Positions 7,204-16,500 of a stretch of DNA of 24,447 nucleotides are shown one piece after another (the first letter of the stretch is position 1; each line of letters opens with the position of its first letter). This stretch comes from a virus. The stretch covers positions 1-24,447 of the IMG/VR virus record IMGVR_UViG_3300010885_030499; one strand, given 5' to 3'. Position numbers and translations under genes: made by a program. The notes beneath the pieces were generated by a model. That model searched no databases and was not told the DNA's origin. It saw nothing but the letters and a program-made list of their open reading frames with translations.

Positions 7204-7638
7204 CTACTTTATTAGATTTCTGCTTATAGCAAAGTCGTATAGTATTGGTAGGTTTAGATATTTGATAAATCCACTGCGTACATCACCTAATGTTTTTGAC
7301 TTTCTGATAATATCAACAACCATGAATCCAAACTCTTCTTGGAACTCTAAATAGCAGTTTGACCATATTGTGTTATAGTGTTCAGGCATGAACCATTCTT
7401 TTTGACCGCCGCTCAACCAGTATAGGCATCTTTCTGGATCCACCTCCACGGTGTTATCAATCAAAACATCCCATATTCCACTTGACCCCTTAACAATCAT
7501 TATTGCTACGGCCTCTGCGACATCGGTTGTTACGATATCCCCTATTTCGAAAAATAATTCCTGATTTGTTTCTTTTGTAATTGTAACAAAATTATTATCA
7601 TATACAATAGTTTTGCTCTCTACATTTCGTTTCTTCAT
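7204..7638 (-). CDS. Hypothetical late-region protein, 144 aa
   Basis: I do not recognise this protein. It is soluble and mixed alpha/beta, with an aromatic central region (LYWLSGGQKEWFMPEHYN, about 92-109), and it has no signal peptide, membrane segment or metal motif. The upstream sequence on this strand (AAAGTATAAAAAATAATT) is only a weak variant of the late motif. It stands between the W-x-x-G-x-F repeat protein and the zinc-ribbon protein with short gaps on both sides, so it could be cotranscribed with either. Confidence 0.7.
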   Translation of the reverse strand: MKKRNVESKTIVYDNNFVTITKETNQELFFEIGDIVTTDVAEAVAIMIVKGSSGIWDVLIDNTVEVDPERCLYWLSGGQKEWFMPEHYNTIWSNCYLEFQEEFGFMVVDIIRKSKTLGDVRSGFIKYLNLPILYDFAISRNLIK

Positions 7639-7662
7639 ACTGGTGAATTATTTTTTATACTT

Positions 7663-7953
7663 TCACGAGTCGGGTTTTATACCACTTATAAATTTACCTT
7701 TAAAATTCACATCTTCAAAAATACCATTTTCCCATATCCCGTGAAAATTACCTGATTTCCATATACCATAATGCCAATGTCCCGCGAAGAAGTCGCCAGA
7801 TTTCCATATTATAGTATTATTAATTATTTCAATAGAAGCATTTTCTATTTCGGCATCGATAAGCCAATAGAACTTTTCATTCTCCAATATTTTAGTTATC
7901 TTACTATCTCCGATGATTGTATTACCCTTATAGATAAGCTCTTTAAATTTCAT
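7663..7953 (-). CDS. Small protein with W/F-x-x-G repeats, probable beta-solenoid
   Basis: The first half of this 96-aa protein is ordinary. From about residue 48 it has a short-period repeat built from (I/G)IWKSG(D/N)F and GxWxxGIW units (IIWKSGDF, HWHYGIWKSGNF, GIWENGIF, NFKGKF), with Gly and an aromatic residue every few positions. Such repeats, common in phage structural and adhesin-like proteins, usually form small beta-solenoids. I cannot say whether it decorates a virion or binds another protein. Upstream on this strand is AAAATATATAAAAT, a weaker late-type element. Confidence 0.72.
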   Translation of the reverse strand: MKFKELIYKGNTIIGDSKITKILENEKFYWLIDAEIENASIEIINNTIIWKSGDFFAGHWHYGIWKSGNFHGIWENGIFEDVNFKGKFISGIKPDS

Positions 7954-8020
7954 AATGTTATTTTATATATTTTACCCTAAATCGGATTAAAATCACAAAC
8001 CCATTTTTCTCTAAAAAAGG

Positions 8021-8491
8021 TTAGATCTTACCAATTTTAAAGTTAGGGTTAATAGATTTTCCAGAATTTGTGCTTCTTGACCACCACTTTATTAAATGTT
8101 CAACTGCCAATAATGTATATTCAAAATCTAAAGACCCTTTAGAATAGGGCTTCTCTTTTTGTTTATCAAACTGAGTATCAGTTAATATAGGTTTATTATT
8201 AGTATTTTCTTTTTCACTAGCATAGAAATATATTGTTAGTCTAAATTTATTACTACCAACTACTTTTAATTCTGCTATGATTCTATCCTCATGAATAAAC
8301 TTGTATTCAGTATCAGATATCTTCTTAGCAGAGATATTATATTTACCCAATTCTTTAGCCTCTTTAGTTCCAGTAAGTGATGAGAAAGCTCCTTTAACAC
8401 TATTTGAAACACTCTTAATACTATTTGATAATGATGTTATAATCCCTTCATTAAACTCATTAAAACTTTTTAACTTCATATTATTATCCAT
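8021..8491 (-). CDS. Putative capsid-targeted late protein, 156 aa
   Basis: The frame opens MDNN and then MKLKSFNEFNE|G, which is the shared capsid-targeting-like signature if translation begins at the internal ATG at 8479. The start at 8491 adds four residues and lies 6 nt from the late motif, so both starts are possible. After the signal comes an amphipathic S/N-rich helix (IITSLSNSIKSVSNSVKGAF) and then a beta-rich domain (YNISAKKISDTEYKF..., KFRLTIYFYA) that ends near GKI. No catalytic motif is visible. It would be a head-internal protein if the signal is functional. Confidence 0.8.
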   Translation of the reverse strand: MDNNMKLKSFNEFNEGIITSLSNSIKSVSNSVKGAFSSLTGTKEAKELGKYNISAKKISDTEYKFIHEDRIIAELKVVGSNKFRLTIYFYASEKENTNNKPILTDTQFDKQKEKPYSKGSLDFEYTLLAVEHLIKWWSRSTNSGKSINPNFKIGKI

Positions 8492-8496
8492 TTTTA

Positions 8497-8511
8497 TTAT
8501 ATATTAATTTT
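8497..8511 (-). promoter_or_regulatory. Late-promoter-like motif for the gene at 8021-8491
   Basis: The minus strand reads AAATTAATATATAAT, 6 nt before the ATG at 8491. Confidence 0.5.
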
Positions 8512-8523
8512 TTGATTTAGAAA

Positions 8524-8536
8524 AATTATATATATT
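8524..8536 (+). promoter_or_regulatory. Possible late-promoter variant before the ankyrin-like gene
   Basis: AATTATATATATT lies about 24 nt before the ATG at 8560, back to back with the minus-strand motif at 8497-8511. It is a weaker match than most copies. Confidence 0.3.
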
Positions 8537-8559
8537 GTGTAAAGAAAAAAATAAAGACT

Positions 8560-8910
8560 ATGAAAAAAATTACAACATTTAAACTATTTGAAAGTTTATC
8601 AGAACCTTCCTACGAAGAAAGAGCAAAATTTAGGTTGGCAATTAGAGAAGATAGAGAAGATGATGCAATAGATATGATTAAAAAAAATCCCGAGTTTGCA
8701 CATTATAGAAGACAAATATTTGTGAAGACAGCAGCCGAGTTTGGAAAAGTAAAATTACTTAAATATATGCTTGATAATTGTGATGTTAATATTCCAGAAA
8801 TTAAGAATTGGATGAGCCCTACGATATTTCATGTTGATGGTGAATACAGCGGCGCAACTCTAACAGAGGAAGAATATGAAAAAGTTCTTGATTTATTAGC
8901 TAAATACTAA
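8560..8910 (+). CDS. Putative capsid-targeted ankyrin-like protein
   Basis: This 116-aa protein begins MKKITTFKLFE|S, the capsid-targeting-like signature. Residues 24-72 (FRLAIREDREDDAIDMIKKN ... KLLKYMLD) look like a pair of ankyrin-type helical repeats, and LTEEEYEKVLDLLA closes the protein. The same block, with the matching pieces DNPDI..CRR, LKYLLS and LTEKEIDEIISFIS, occurs at residues 95-168 of the zinc peptidase at 17279. The two therefore share a domain, although here it stands alone. Ankyrin repeats bind proteins, so it may be an adaptor or host-interaction module carried in the head; that is inference. Confidence 0.8.
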   Translation: MKKITTFKLFESLSEPSYEERAKFRLAIREDREDDAIDMIKKNPEFAHYRRQIFVKTAAEFGKVKLLKYMLDNCDVNIPEIKNWMSPTIFHVDGEYSGATLTEEEYEKVLDLLAKY

Positions 8911-8911
8911 G

Positions 8912-8926
8912 TTAACAACTTGTTAA
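8912..8926. repeat. Short palindrome upstream of the 8988 promoter
   Basis: TTAACAA-C-TTGTTAA is a perfect 7-bp inverted repeat lying just after the stop of the ankyrin-like gene and 15 nt before the TTTG box at 8942. It could be an operator for the promoter or a minor hairpin. No T-run follows, so it is not a normal terminator. Confidence 0.35.
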
Positions 8927-8941
8927 AACGACTTAAAAACA

Positions 8942-8973
8942 TTTGGTAAATCAGTGTTTATGTCGTATATTTG
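8942..8973 (+). promoter_or_regulatory. Bacteroidota vegetative promoter
   Basis: TTTG at 8942-8945 and TATATTTG at 8966-8973 are separated by exactly 20 nt, the same geometry as the promoter at 654-685. The start site would be near 8980, leaving a leader of about 8 nt before the ATG at 8988. This marks the gene as host-polymerase driven within a late region. Confidence 0.78.
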
Positions 8974-8987
8974 TATAAATAAAACGT

Positions 8988-9764
8988 ATGAAAAATTCTA
9001 AGTTTAGAGTTGGTGAAACAGTTATATATACTGGTAAGACTAGAATCTTTAATCAAGATCCTAACAACGGTATAGCAGTTTTCCCAAATTTAATTAATGG
9101 AAATGAATATGTTGTCTCAGAAATTAGAGTTGACTTAACAGGTATTGCTACTATTGCAGTTGATGGATTTTCAATATTCGATGCTAGTATTTTCAGTCTT
9201 TATGAAAGCTCATTTAAAAGCATAGGTGAAAGTTACCTTACAATGGTATTTGGTACAGAAGTTCCAAAAACTTTAACAGCAGATGAAATATTAGCAAAGA
9301 AATATAATAGTAAGGCACTAACGCCAGATGAAGAAACTATTTTAATAAAAACTTATTCAAGATTTACAACAGGCGAAACCGTTAGATACATCGGTGAGAA
9401 TCAAACACTATCTAGTAGAACGGTAGGTGGATGTGGTACTAAGAAACACAAAGACAAGAAAGTGAGACTTATAAATGGAAATGAGTATGTTGTTTCTGAT
9501 GTTATCATAAATAATGACAAATCTGTATATTTATCTGTTAATGGTAAAATAGATATGTTAGATAGTAACCTATTTGAAAAGAGTGTATCTGATGTTTTTC
9601 TCTCAGAGAACGGTATTTTTTTAGATGCAGAAGTTGTTAAAGAAGCTAATAAAAATGAGAAGAAACTATCTAAGTTAAATAAGAGATTAGAATACTACCT
9701 ATCAATCGAGGATTATGAAAATTGTAGTGTAGTTACTAAGGAAATTGAAAGGTTGAAAGGCTAA
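8988..9764 (+). CDS. Duplicated beta-domain protein with a C-terminal UVR-like motif
   Basis: This 258-aa protein contains two copies of one domain. Residues about 5-45 have FRVGETVIYTG ... LINGNEYVVSEI and residues about 126-170 have FTTGETVRYIG ... LINGNEYVVSDV. These look like small SH3-like barrels. The last 30 residues (KLNKRLEYYLSIEDYENCSV, then VTKEIERLKG) match the UVR motif, a helical hairpin known from UvrB/UvrC and from Clp-ATPase regulators such as McsA. No catalytic site is visible. A protein-protein adaptor function is likely; a link to Clp (and to the phage ClpS) or to DNA repair is speculative. It has a host-type promoter and its own terminator, so it is an isolated, probably early, gene. 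Confidence 0.82.
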   Translation: MKNSKFRVGETVIYTGKTRIFNQDPNNGIAVFPNLINGNEYVVSEIRVDLTGIATIAVDGFSIFDASIFSLYESSFKSIGESYLTMVFGTEVPKTLTADEILAKKYNSKALTPDEETILIKTYSRFTTGETVRYIGENQTLSSRTVGGCGTKKHKDKKVRLINGNEYVVSDVIINNDKSVYLSVNGKIDMLDSNLFEKSVSDVFLSENGIFLDAEVVKEANKNEKKLSKLNKRLEYYLSIEDYENCSVVTKEIERLKG

Positions 9765-9790
9765 TCAATTTATAAACTAAAAGCTAAAGA

Positions 9791-9819
9791 TGTAGAATTA
9801 ATTTTCTACACCTTTTTTT
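9791..9819 (+). terminator. Hairpin terminator after the 8988 gene
   Basis: The stem TGTAGAA (9791-9797) and TTCTACA (9804-9810) encloses a 6-nt loop and is followed by CC and a T7 run. Confidence 0.85.
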
Positions 9820-9834
9820 ATTTTACGGTTTATA

Positions 9835-9848
9835 TTTTTAATATATAG
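9835..9848 (+). promoter_or_regulatory. Late-promoter-like motif for the 1017-aa gene
   Basis: TTTTTAATATATAG lies directly after the preceding terminator and 23 nt before the ATG at 9872. Confidence 0.55.
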
Positions 9849-9871
9849 ATTTAGAAAAAATAATCGTAAAA

Positions 9872-12800
9872 ATGAAGTATTTAAAATACAGAGAAGATTT
9901 TCTTGTAAGAAAGTTTGAGGAGGTTAAGATTAATAACGAAATACACTTACCAATAAATGAGGAATATGCCTTTGAGAACGACATTACGTGGGGCGGATCC
10001 TTACTTGGTAGACTTATTAACTCAACACTAAGAAAGTCTAAACTCTATCTTAAGGTGACTAAGGTAAGTGGAATAGTTAATGAAGTTGAAGCTCGTTTAG
10101 CTGAACTACTAACACGTTCTATACCTGGTGCTAAGAATATAACTGCACTTGTTGCCTTATATGAGGTATATTGTGCTGCAAATGCGATAAATACACAAAG
10201 GGCATTATACTCAAATCTATCGGTTAATGAAAGAATTGACCAATTATTAGATGGCTTGATAGACAATGCTATTGACCTAACTAAGAAGTCCGAAATTGAG
10301 GGTAAAGATACAATAGTAAGTAGCTTAGAGAAGTTTAGAGATGATCTGAAAAAAGAGGAAGGTGATACAAATGAGGAAGATAATGATGAGGAAGAAGACA
10401 ACGAGTCAGATAAAGTATTCTATGACAACACAGTATCTTTAATACAATCAATAACCAGACTACATCTAGATATAAAGAATAATACTGTTAAGTTTGGGGG
10501 TACAGGTACCAATTTTGATGAAGTAAAATATAACAGACTTAAAGGAATGGCTAAGCCAAGCAATGATGCCGCATATTTAGGTATGCTCAATAATAGATTA
10601 GGTATGGCAAAAAGTGCAGTAGAAATCTATACTAAGAAGAATGATACTGAAAAGGTTAATTTTTATAAAAACGAGGAGGCTGAAATAGGTAAGTTAATTA
10701 AAGAGATTAAAGACAAAAAACAAACAACAACCGTACCTGCGGCAGAAGAAGAGCCAGTAGATAAAGAAGCTCATGAGAATGCAGTTAGGTTAAGTAAGAA
10801 AGGTACAATCGGACAGATAAACGGAGTTACCGCATCAGAAGCATTTAGTTACTATGATGAGTTTTATGTAATGCTTAACGAAGAGATAGATGCAAACCTA
10901 CAGGAAGATGAAGCTTCGAAAAGTGCAAAGATTGCTTGGAATAAAGTTATTAAAGCTTATAGTGCATCAGGCATCGCGACACACATCCAAGATTTGGAAT
11001 CTCTTTTAAATTCCAATGCTGAGAATAAAAAGACAAATATGAAAAATATTGTGGACTTGGGTAGAAAGATTGTTCTAAACTATGATTCATATAAGCCAGA
11101 TGGATTGGAGGCTCTTATAAAAGAGGCAATCGTAGTTGAAGACGTTGCTAAGTCAATATCTTCACTTAGCAAAGTACTATTATCATTTACTGATCAAGAA
11201 ACCAAGGGTGAGTCCACAAATAACCAGGACATATCATGGAAGCATCTTATATTATGGTCACTTGGTGATGATGGTAAAGGTGGTGGTGCAGGCGCACATA
11301 TCAAACAGTTTATCAAATCTTTTAACAAAATAAAAGAAGTATATCCTGATACCGTTAAAAATCAAGATACCAATAAGACAGAAGTTAAATCTGAGACACA
11401 AGAGGAAGTTAAAACCGAAAGATTGATATCAAGCTTCAATAAGTTCATGCTTATAAGAGAGCAGGATGAGGACATATCAGTAAATGATGAAGGGGAAAAT
11501 AAACCTGAGTCACCGGAACAAACAAAAGTGGAAAATAAACCAGATGCCCAAACAAAACAAGAAGAAGAAAATAAGCCAGAAGCTCAGGGACAAGAAACAG
11601 AGACTGAACAGCAGTCTGATAGTATTAAAACATCATGGTTCAAGTTCTTCAAGAAAGGTGATGAGTCTAAATGGAAGGTTGATAAGGCAGCAGCAGATGA
11701 GGCTAATAAGCAACTAGAGAATAGTAAAGGTGAGGATATCTCTACCGAGGCTTTAGATAAAGAAGATAAGGATACTAGGAAGAAAGACCCTATTATTCAA
11801 ATAATTAATCTATTTGGTAGAGCTTATGATTTATATGCTTCTGATTATATTCCATCGGGAAGACCTGGTGGTAGAGTTTCTCAAAAGACGTTGAGAGAAT
11901 ATGAATACATTGGTAAGGCAAGCCCTGGTACAATGGATAATCCTGGGTTTGGACCTTGGGCGGCTAAAGCAGTCTATGATAAATGGCAAACTGGTATAAC
12001 CAAGATACTCGAACAAGAGAGATTCAGAATGATATTGGCTAAGTATAAATTTGTCTCTCAAGCTGAGAAGGATACGGGTACCGAACAAGCAAACTTTGAT
12101 AAGAAAAATCAAGGGTCAGGTAGAACACTTATGACTTTCATCAACGATATGTTAGATAACAAAGAAGGAAGTTTTAAAAAGCATAGAAGTAAAATACTAA
12201 CTAGATACTTTGGAACAGAGGACATTGCAGAAGCTAAAGAGACTGGTGATGGTATACCAAATGGTGGTACAATTAATGCTGATGATAAAGGACCTACTGA
12301 CTCTCCGTTCTTCGATCAAACAGGTCGTACGAACAGTCTCATTGGACTGAAATCAATGGGTAAGAAAATGCTTAAGGTTACTGATAAAGATAATATTAAT
12401 ATTATGTATTTCTATCCATTCGGTGAGCAAAATGGAACAAAGGGTGGTAACTGTGTGATGTTTAAGTATCAATTCTGTCCTAAGGTTAATAAGAAACAAT
12501 CTATTGTATCCAACTATCTAAAAAATCAAGTTAGTAGTGATACATCACCAACCCCATATAAAATGGACCTAATCTCTGGCTCTGGTGCTAGTGATAATGC
12601 TAGACTACCATTCGCGGATAACTACCCAATTTATATTGGATATATTGATTTGGATACACACAATAATAGTTTTTCAATTTCAAATAATCTGAAGATTAAA
12701 TATGTTGAAATAAATGATAGTTTAAAGAATGGCAACTATGATATAAAGTCAAAGGAAATTAAAATTAATAATATTGAGATTCTTAAAGTTCCGGTAGATA

Positions 12801-12925
12801 AGGCTAATGGAAAACAGATTAAAGAAGATATTACATTTAAGCAAGACAAGATAGTCGAAAAGAGTAATGATATGAAAATCGATAATAGAAAGATGAATGA
12901 GATAATTGCTAAATTTAAAGCATAA
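9872..12925 (+). CDS. Large putative head-internal protein of unknown function, 1017 aa
   Basis: I do not recognise this protein family. It begins MKYLKYRE|D, the shared capsid-targeting-like signature. The N-terminal half is helical, with an acidic tract at about 168-185. A low-complexity P/E/K/Q linker at about 530-590 (repeated ENKPE/QT elements) joins it to a C-terminal half containing G/P-rich loops (YIPSGRPGGRVSQKTLREYE and following) and beta segments near the end. Just before the linker, residues 519-529 (ISSFNKFMLIRE) resemble a second copy of the N-terminal signal, ending in the I-x-E cleavage type. The protein may therefore be cut into two chains. Transcription starts at its own late motif and ends at its own strong terminator. 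It could be an internal core or scaffold protein or an injected protein. Confidence 0.88.
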   Translation: MKYLKYREDFLVRKFEEVKINNEIHLPINEEYAFENDITWGGSLLGRLINSTLRKSKLYLKVTKVSGIVNEVEARLAELLTRSIPGAKNITALVALYEVYCAANAINTQRALYSNLSVNERIDQLLDGLIDNAIDLTKKSEIEGKDTIVSSLEKFRDDLKKEEGDTNEEDNDEEEDNESDKVFYDNTVSLIQSITRLHLDIKNNTVKFGGTGTNFDEVKYNRLKGMAKPSNDAAYLGMLNNRLGMAKSAVEIYTKKNDTEKVNFYKNEEAEIGKLIKEIKDKKQTTTVPAAEEEPVDKEAHENAVRLSKKGTIGQINGVTASEAFSYYDEFYVMLNEEIDANLQEDEASKSAKIAWNKVIKAYSASGIATHIQDLESLLNSNAENKKTNMKNIVDLGRKIVLNYDSYKPDGLEALIKEAIVVEDVAKSISSLSKVLLSFTDQETKGESTNNQDISWKHLILWSLGDDGKGGGAGAHIKQFIKSFNKIKEVYPDTVKNQDTNKTEVKSETQEEVKTERLISSFNKFMLIREQDEDISVNDEGENKPESPEQTKVENKPDAQTKQEEENKPEAQGQETETEQQSDSIKTSWFKFFKKGDESKWKVDKAAADEANKQLENSKGEDISTEALDKEDKDTRKKDPIIQIINLFGRAYDLYASDYIPSGRPGGRVSQKTLREYEYIGKASPGTMDNPGFGPWAAKAVYDKWQTGITKILEQERFRMILAKYKFVSQAEKDTGTEQANFDKKNQGSGRTLMTFINDMLDNKEGSFKKHRSKILTRYFGTEDIAEAKETGDGIPNGGTINADDKGPTDSPFFDQTGRTNSLIGLKSMGKKMLKVTDKDNINIMYFYPFGEQNGTKGGNCVMFKYQFCPKVNKKQSIVSNYLKNQVSSDTSPTPYKMDLISGSGASDNARLPFADNYPIYIGYIDLDTHNNSFSISNNLKIKYVEINDSLKNGNYDIKSKEIKINNIEILKVPVDKANGKQIKEDITFKQDKIVEKSNDMKIDNRKMNEIIAKFKA

Positions 12926-12957
12926 AAAAAGAGAGATTGTTACAATCTCTCTTTTTT
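12924..12957 (+). terminator. Strong hairpin terminator after the 1017-aa gene
   Basis: The stem GAGAGATTG (12931-12939) and CAATCTCTC (12943-12951) has a 3-nt loop, preceded by A7 and followed by T6. It overlaps the stop codon of the gene by two bases. Confidence 0.92.
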
Positions 12958-12958
12958 A

Positions 12959-12972
12959 TTTTAATATATACT
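12959..12972 (+). promoter_or_regulatory. Late-promoter-like motif for the coiled-coil gene
   Basis: TTTTAATATATACT begins 2 nt after the terminator T-run and ends 2 nt before the ATG at 12975. If it is a -10-type element, the transcript starts at or just past the start codon. Confidence 0.55.
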
Positions 12973-12974
12973 GT

Positions 12975-13538
12975 ATGATTAAGAAGTATAAGGAATTTAG
13001 AGAAGCTTTCAACATTTATCAAACTGATGAACCAGAGATTGCTGCTGATAAGAATCAATCTAATGATGCTGAGAAAGATATTAAGGAGTTTTTAACCAAA
13101 AAGGTTACCATAGATAATATCTATAATACATATAAAGATGAGAAGGATTTAATATCTAAACTATTTGCACAAAAGTTTATTGAGGCTAATACGTCGGATA
13201 AGAAAAGAATTAAGTTTAACAATCCACTAATAGCTCTATACGCAATGGCAGCGGATAAAAAAAGAGAGCTAAAGTCGCTACAAGATGACTTACAGACTAA
13301 GACAGATACATTAAGCAATGTGAAATCTAGTATGAGTGATAATCCTGATAATAAGGATTCATTGACTAATGATATAAACTATAATCAGGATAAGATAACA
13401 GAACTAAATGATAAGATAAAAAAACTAAACACAGAGATTATGACACTTAGCAGAAATGCTGATCAAAAACTCAAACAAATGAAAGCAGATATACTCAACA
13501 ATAAAAAACGATTGGATTATTTCATAAAGAATAAATAA
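12975..13538 (+). CDS. Putative capsid-targeted coiled-coil protein
   Basis: This 187-aa protein starts at the ATG at 12975. An upstream in-frame ATG at 12906 is rejected because it would lie inside the preceding gene and terminator, and because the promoter motif ends at 12972. From 12975 the protein begins MIKKYKEFRE|A, a very close match to the T4 targeting sequence. The middle is helical, and residues about 95-180 form a long coiled coil (ELKSLQDDLQTKTDTLSNV, KITELNDKIKKLNTEIMTL), K-rich toward the end. Composition and position directly before the sheath gene would suit a prohead core or internal protein. There is no enzymatic motif. Confidence 0.85.
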   Translation: MIKKYKEFREAFNIYQTDEPEIAADKNQSNDAEKDIKEFLTKKVTIDNIYNTYKDEKDLISKLFAQKFIEANTSDKKRIKFNNPLIALYAMAADKKRELKSLQDDLQTKTDTLSNVKSSMSDNPDNKDSLTNDINYNQDKITELNDKIKKLNTEIMTLSRNADQKLKQMKADILNNKKRLDYFIKNK

Positions 13539-13560
13539 ATAGAAAAAATTGGTTTTTTTA

Positions 13561-13574
13561 TTTTTATATATAAG
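13561..13574 (+). promoter_or_regulatory. Late-promoter-like variant before the sheath gene
   Basis: TTTTTATATATAAG lies 23 nt before the ATG at 13598. An A6-TTGG-T7 stretch just before it (about 13545-13559) could be a weak A/T-only terminator, which I do not call. Confidence 0.4.
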
Positions 13575-13597
13575 TTAATAAAAAATAATATTTTAAT

Positions 13598-16500
13598 ATG
13601 GCAGCAATTCAAATTGGTAAATACAAAAGACCTGGCATCTTCATCGAAGAGTATGATTTATCACAAATAGCTAATCCAACAGTTATCGAGGGAATAACTA
13701 ACATGGTTATTGGTTTCTCTAAGAAGGGACCGGTAAACACACCAATTCGTTTAACCAATGTGAGTGACCTGGAAGCTATCTTTGGTACAATAGATAGAAG
13801 TTTAGAAAGAAAAGGTTCTTACTTCCACAGAACAGTAACTAAAATGCTGGAGTCTAGTCCTGTATATGCACTTAACCTATTGAAGACCGATGATACATTA
13901 GATAAAATACAATTTAAATCTTTATCTGGTTCCTCATACATATTCAATGCGGCAGAATCTTTAGATTCTTATAGAAAATTCTTTAATACAACTGGATTTT
14001 GGAAGAGAGATACTCAAGCATTTCTTGATCAGGTTAGTCTAGATCCGATTGCTGAGCCATTAGAGCCAATAAGTGGATTAAATACCTTAATCAACCTTAC
14101 TAACGTTTCTGATAGAGCAATAACTGTATTTACATTTAAGTCTTCTATGACTGGATTTGATGTACAATTACAACAATGGTACGGCTCAGCCGATAAGGTT
14201 CCTACTTACTTATATCCAACAGACTTCGCATCTGACTACTTAGTTGATGTTGTTGTTGTTGCTGGTGACTGGACTAACTATAGCACTTTATCAACCGATT
14301 CAAAATGGTCAAAATACTTTGATGCAACTGGTTTACTAAAGGGACAGGTTAGTAGCTTTATACACGATAGAAATATTAATTTATTAGGATATTATCAAGG
14401 TTTATCTTTAATCCCTTACTTCAAAGATTTATCTGGTAGAAACATATTCATTGAAACATTAATCAATAATGATACAGATAAAACAGGATTATTCTGTGCA
14501 TTTAACGTTGATCGTTATGAAACTGATTATCCAAACGGTATGCTAGATTTAATTGGTAATACTCTAGTTGGAACAACACAATCAACAATTGATTTCTTAT
14601 CATATAATGATACTATAATCGATAGTAATACATACGACTTCACTGATTTAGATAGACCAGGTAATACATGGGCAATTATCCCAAGTGGATATGATAGCAT
14701 ATTTAGAGGTGCTGGTGCAACTGGTGTTGCAGAAGGTTACAGATCTGCTTTATACTCAGAAGGATATGTTTATGGTGTATATACTGACTATTCATATGCT
14801 ACCGCATCCTATACGGTTACTGGTACTGTATATGTTACTGATACTCCATATGTAATCATAGGTGGTAAAAAGCTTACTTTAGTTAATAACACCGGCGCAA
14901 CATTATCTACTACATCATTCACAAGTTCTTACACACCAGTCTCTGGAACAAATAGTTTCTATTCAACACTTAAAGTTGATAATACTGGTAAGGTTAGTAT
15001 GATAGGAACAGGCACTGCATCACCTGCGGTTAATGTTACAGATGTTGTATTTGGTTATACCGTAACAACTATCAACCCATCTACATCTTCTTACACATTT
15101 GTTACAAATGATGTAAGTGTTAATGATGGTGGATTTAATGAGTTGGTTTCTGGTGTTGATTTCAATTATCAATATTTATCAAACCCAGTTACAAATGTAA
15201 ATATAGATACAGCTCTTAAACTACAACTTGTATTTGAGTTAGCATCAACTGATAAAGCATCTAGTTTGGCTGCAAGTGGATCTTATGAGAAGTTAAGAAG
15301 AATGGTATATTATAATAGTCTTACAAGCTTCTTCACATCTGAATCAGTTTGGTCAACCGAGAATAAAACTATCGTGACAACTTCTAATGTGAAATTAACA
15401 AAAGTTACAATAACTGGTAAGCTTGGAGTTGAGATTACAAATCTACAAGATACTGATGGTGTATTCTTATATTATAAAACAGATGATGAATTCATTATTG
15501 GATCATCTATATCATTCGGTATTGCTTATAGTGACTATTGGAATACCTCTGGGGCAGCTAATGCTACTGTCGGTGTTTTTGGACAATACTCAAAATTTTA
15601 TATGGATTATGTAAACGGTATAGTACAAACAGATGATTATATAACTGGACCTTCTGGTAATAAATACTATATAAATATAACTGAATTTGGAACAAACACC
15701 GGAGTTTATATATTTGCATTCTTTGATCTACCAACATATGAAGGTGGTGTGGTTTTAGATATTGAGACATATGATCCAGTTGATTACGCAGCTATCTTCA
15801 ATGAGTTTACTGTTATATCAAGAAAATCTAACTTTAGTCAATCTCTTGATGTTGAGTATCCAGATAGCTGGACACCAGTATCAACTAAGATTTTAGTTAA
15901 TGCTGCGAGATATACTGAGGTTAAAGTTGGTGATTATCTAGAAGCATCTTACGACCCATCAACATTAGGCGTAAATACAATAGGTGGACTTACATATTCA
16001 GAAGTTCCTAAACAACTAACAAGAATCATTGCTAAGAAAGCATATGCTTCGGTTTACTCTGAGTTAACCTGTGATGCACCAATTGCATTAACCCCTTATA
16101 ACTATGGTGGTATAACTGCTCAAACAACTAGATATGCTAGTCTTGATAATTATGTATCAACATATAAGGGTACAGCATTAACTGGATTTAAGATGAGAAA
16201 TGAATCAATGCCTAATGGTACTGAAACTAGACAAAACGATATTCTTAACTTAGTTAAATCTGGAACACCATTATTCAAGGCACTAACAAACAAAGAAGCA
16301 ATTGATTTTAGATATTTAATCGATTCATTTGGTTTAGGTTTAATCGAATTCTCTAAGCAACAATTAATGGACATTTGTGGTGCAAGATTAGACTGCTTTG
16401 GTTTCTTAAACATGCCTTCTATGAAGAACTTTAAACATAATACTGATCCACAATTTGTTGATAACGATGGTGTATTTGATACAGCTTATGTAGCAGCAGG

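Noticed and set aside
10045-10401. Serine-rich open frame on the minus strand
   Set aside because: It is the antisense shadow of the acidic Glu/Asp tract of the 1017-aa protein, with no promoter or start context.
12906-12974. In-frame ATG at 12906 for the coiled-coil gene
   Set aside because: It would translate through the previous gene end, the terminator and the promoter motif. The start at 12975 gives the shared MK-type N-terminus.
13545-13561. A6-TTGG-T7 hairpin before the sheath gene as a terminator
   Set aside because: The stem has only A-T pairs and would be very weak. Chance in such AT-rich DNA is likely.
15709-15716. TATATTTG inside the sheath gene as a host-type promoter
   Set aside because: It has no TTTG box at the right distance, lies inside a coding region, and is expected by chance in AT-rich sequence.
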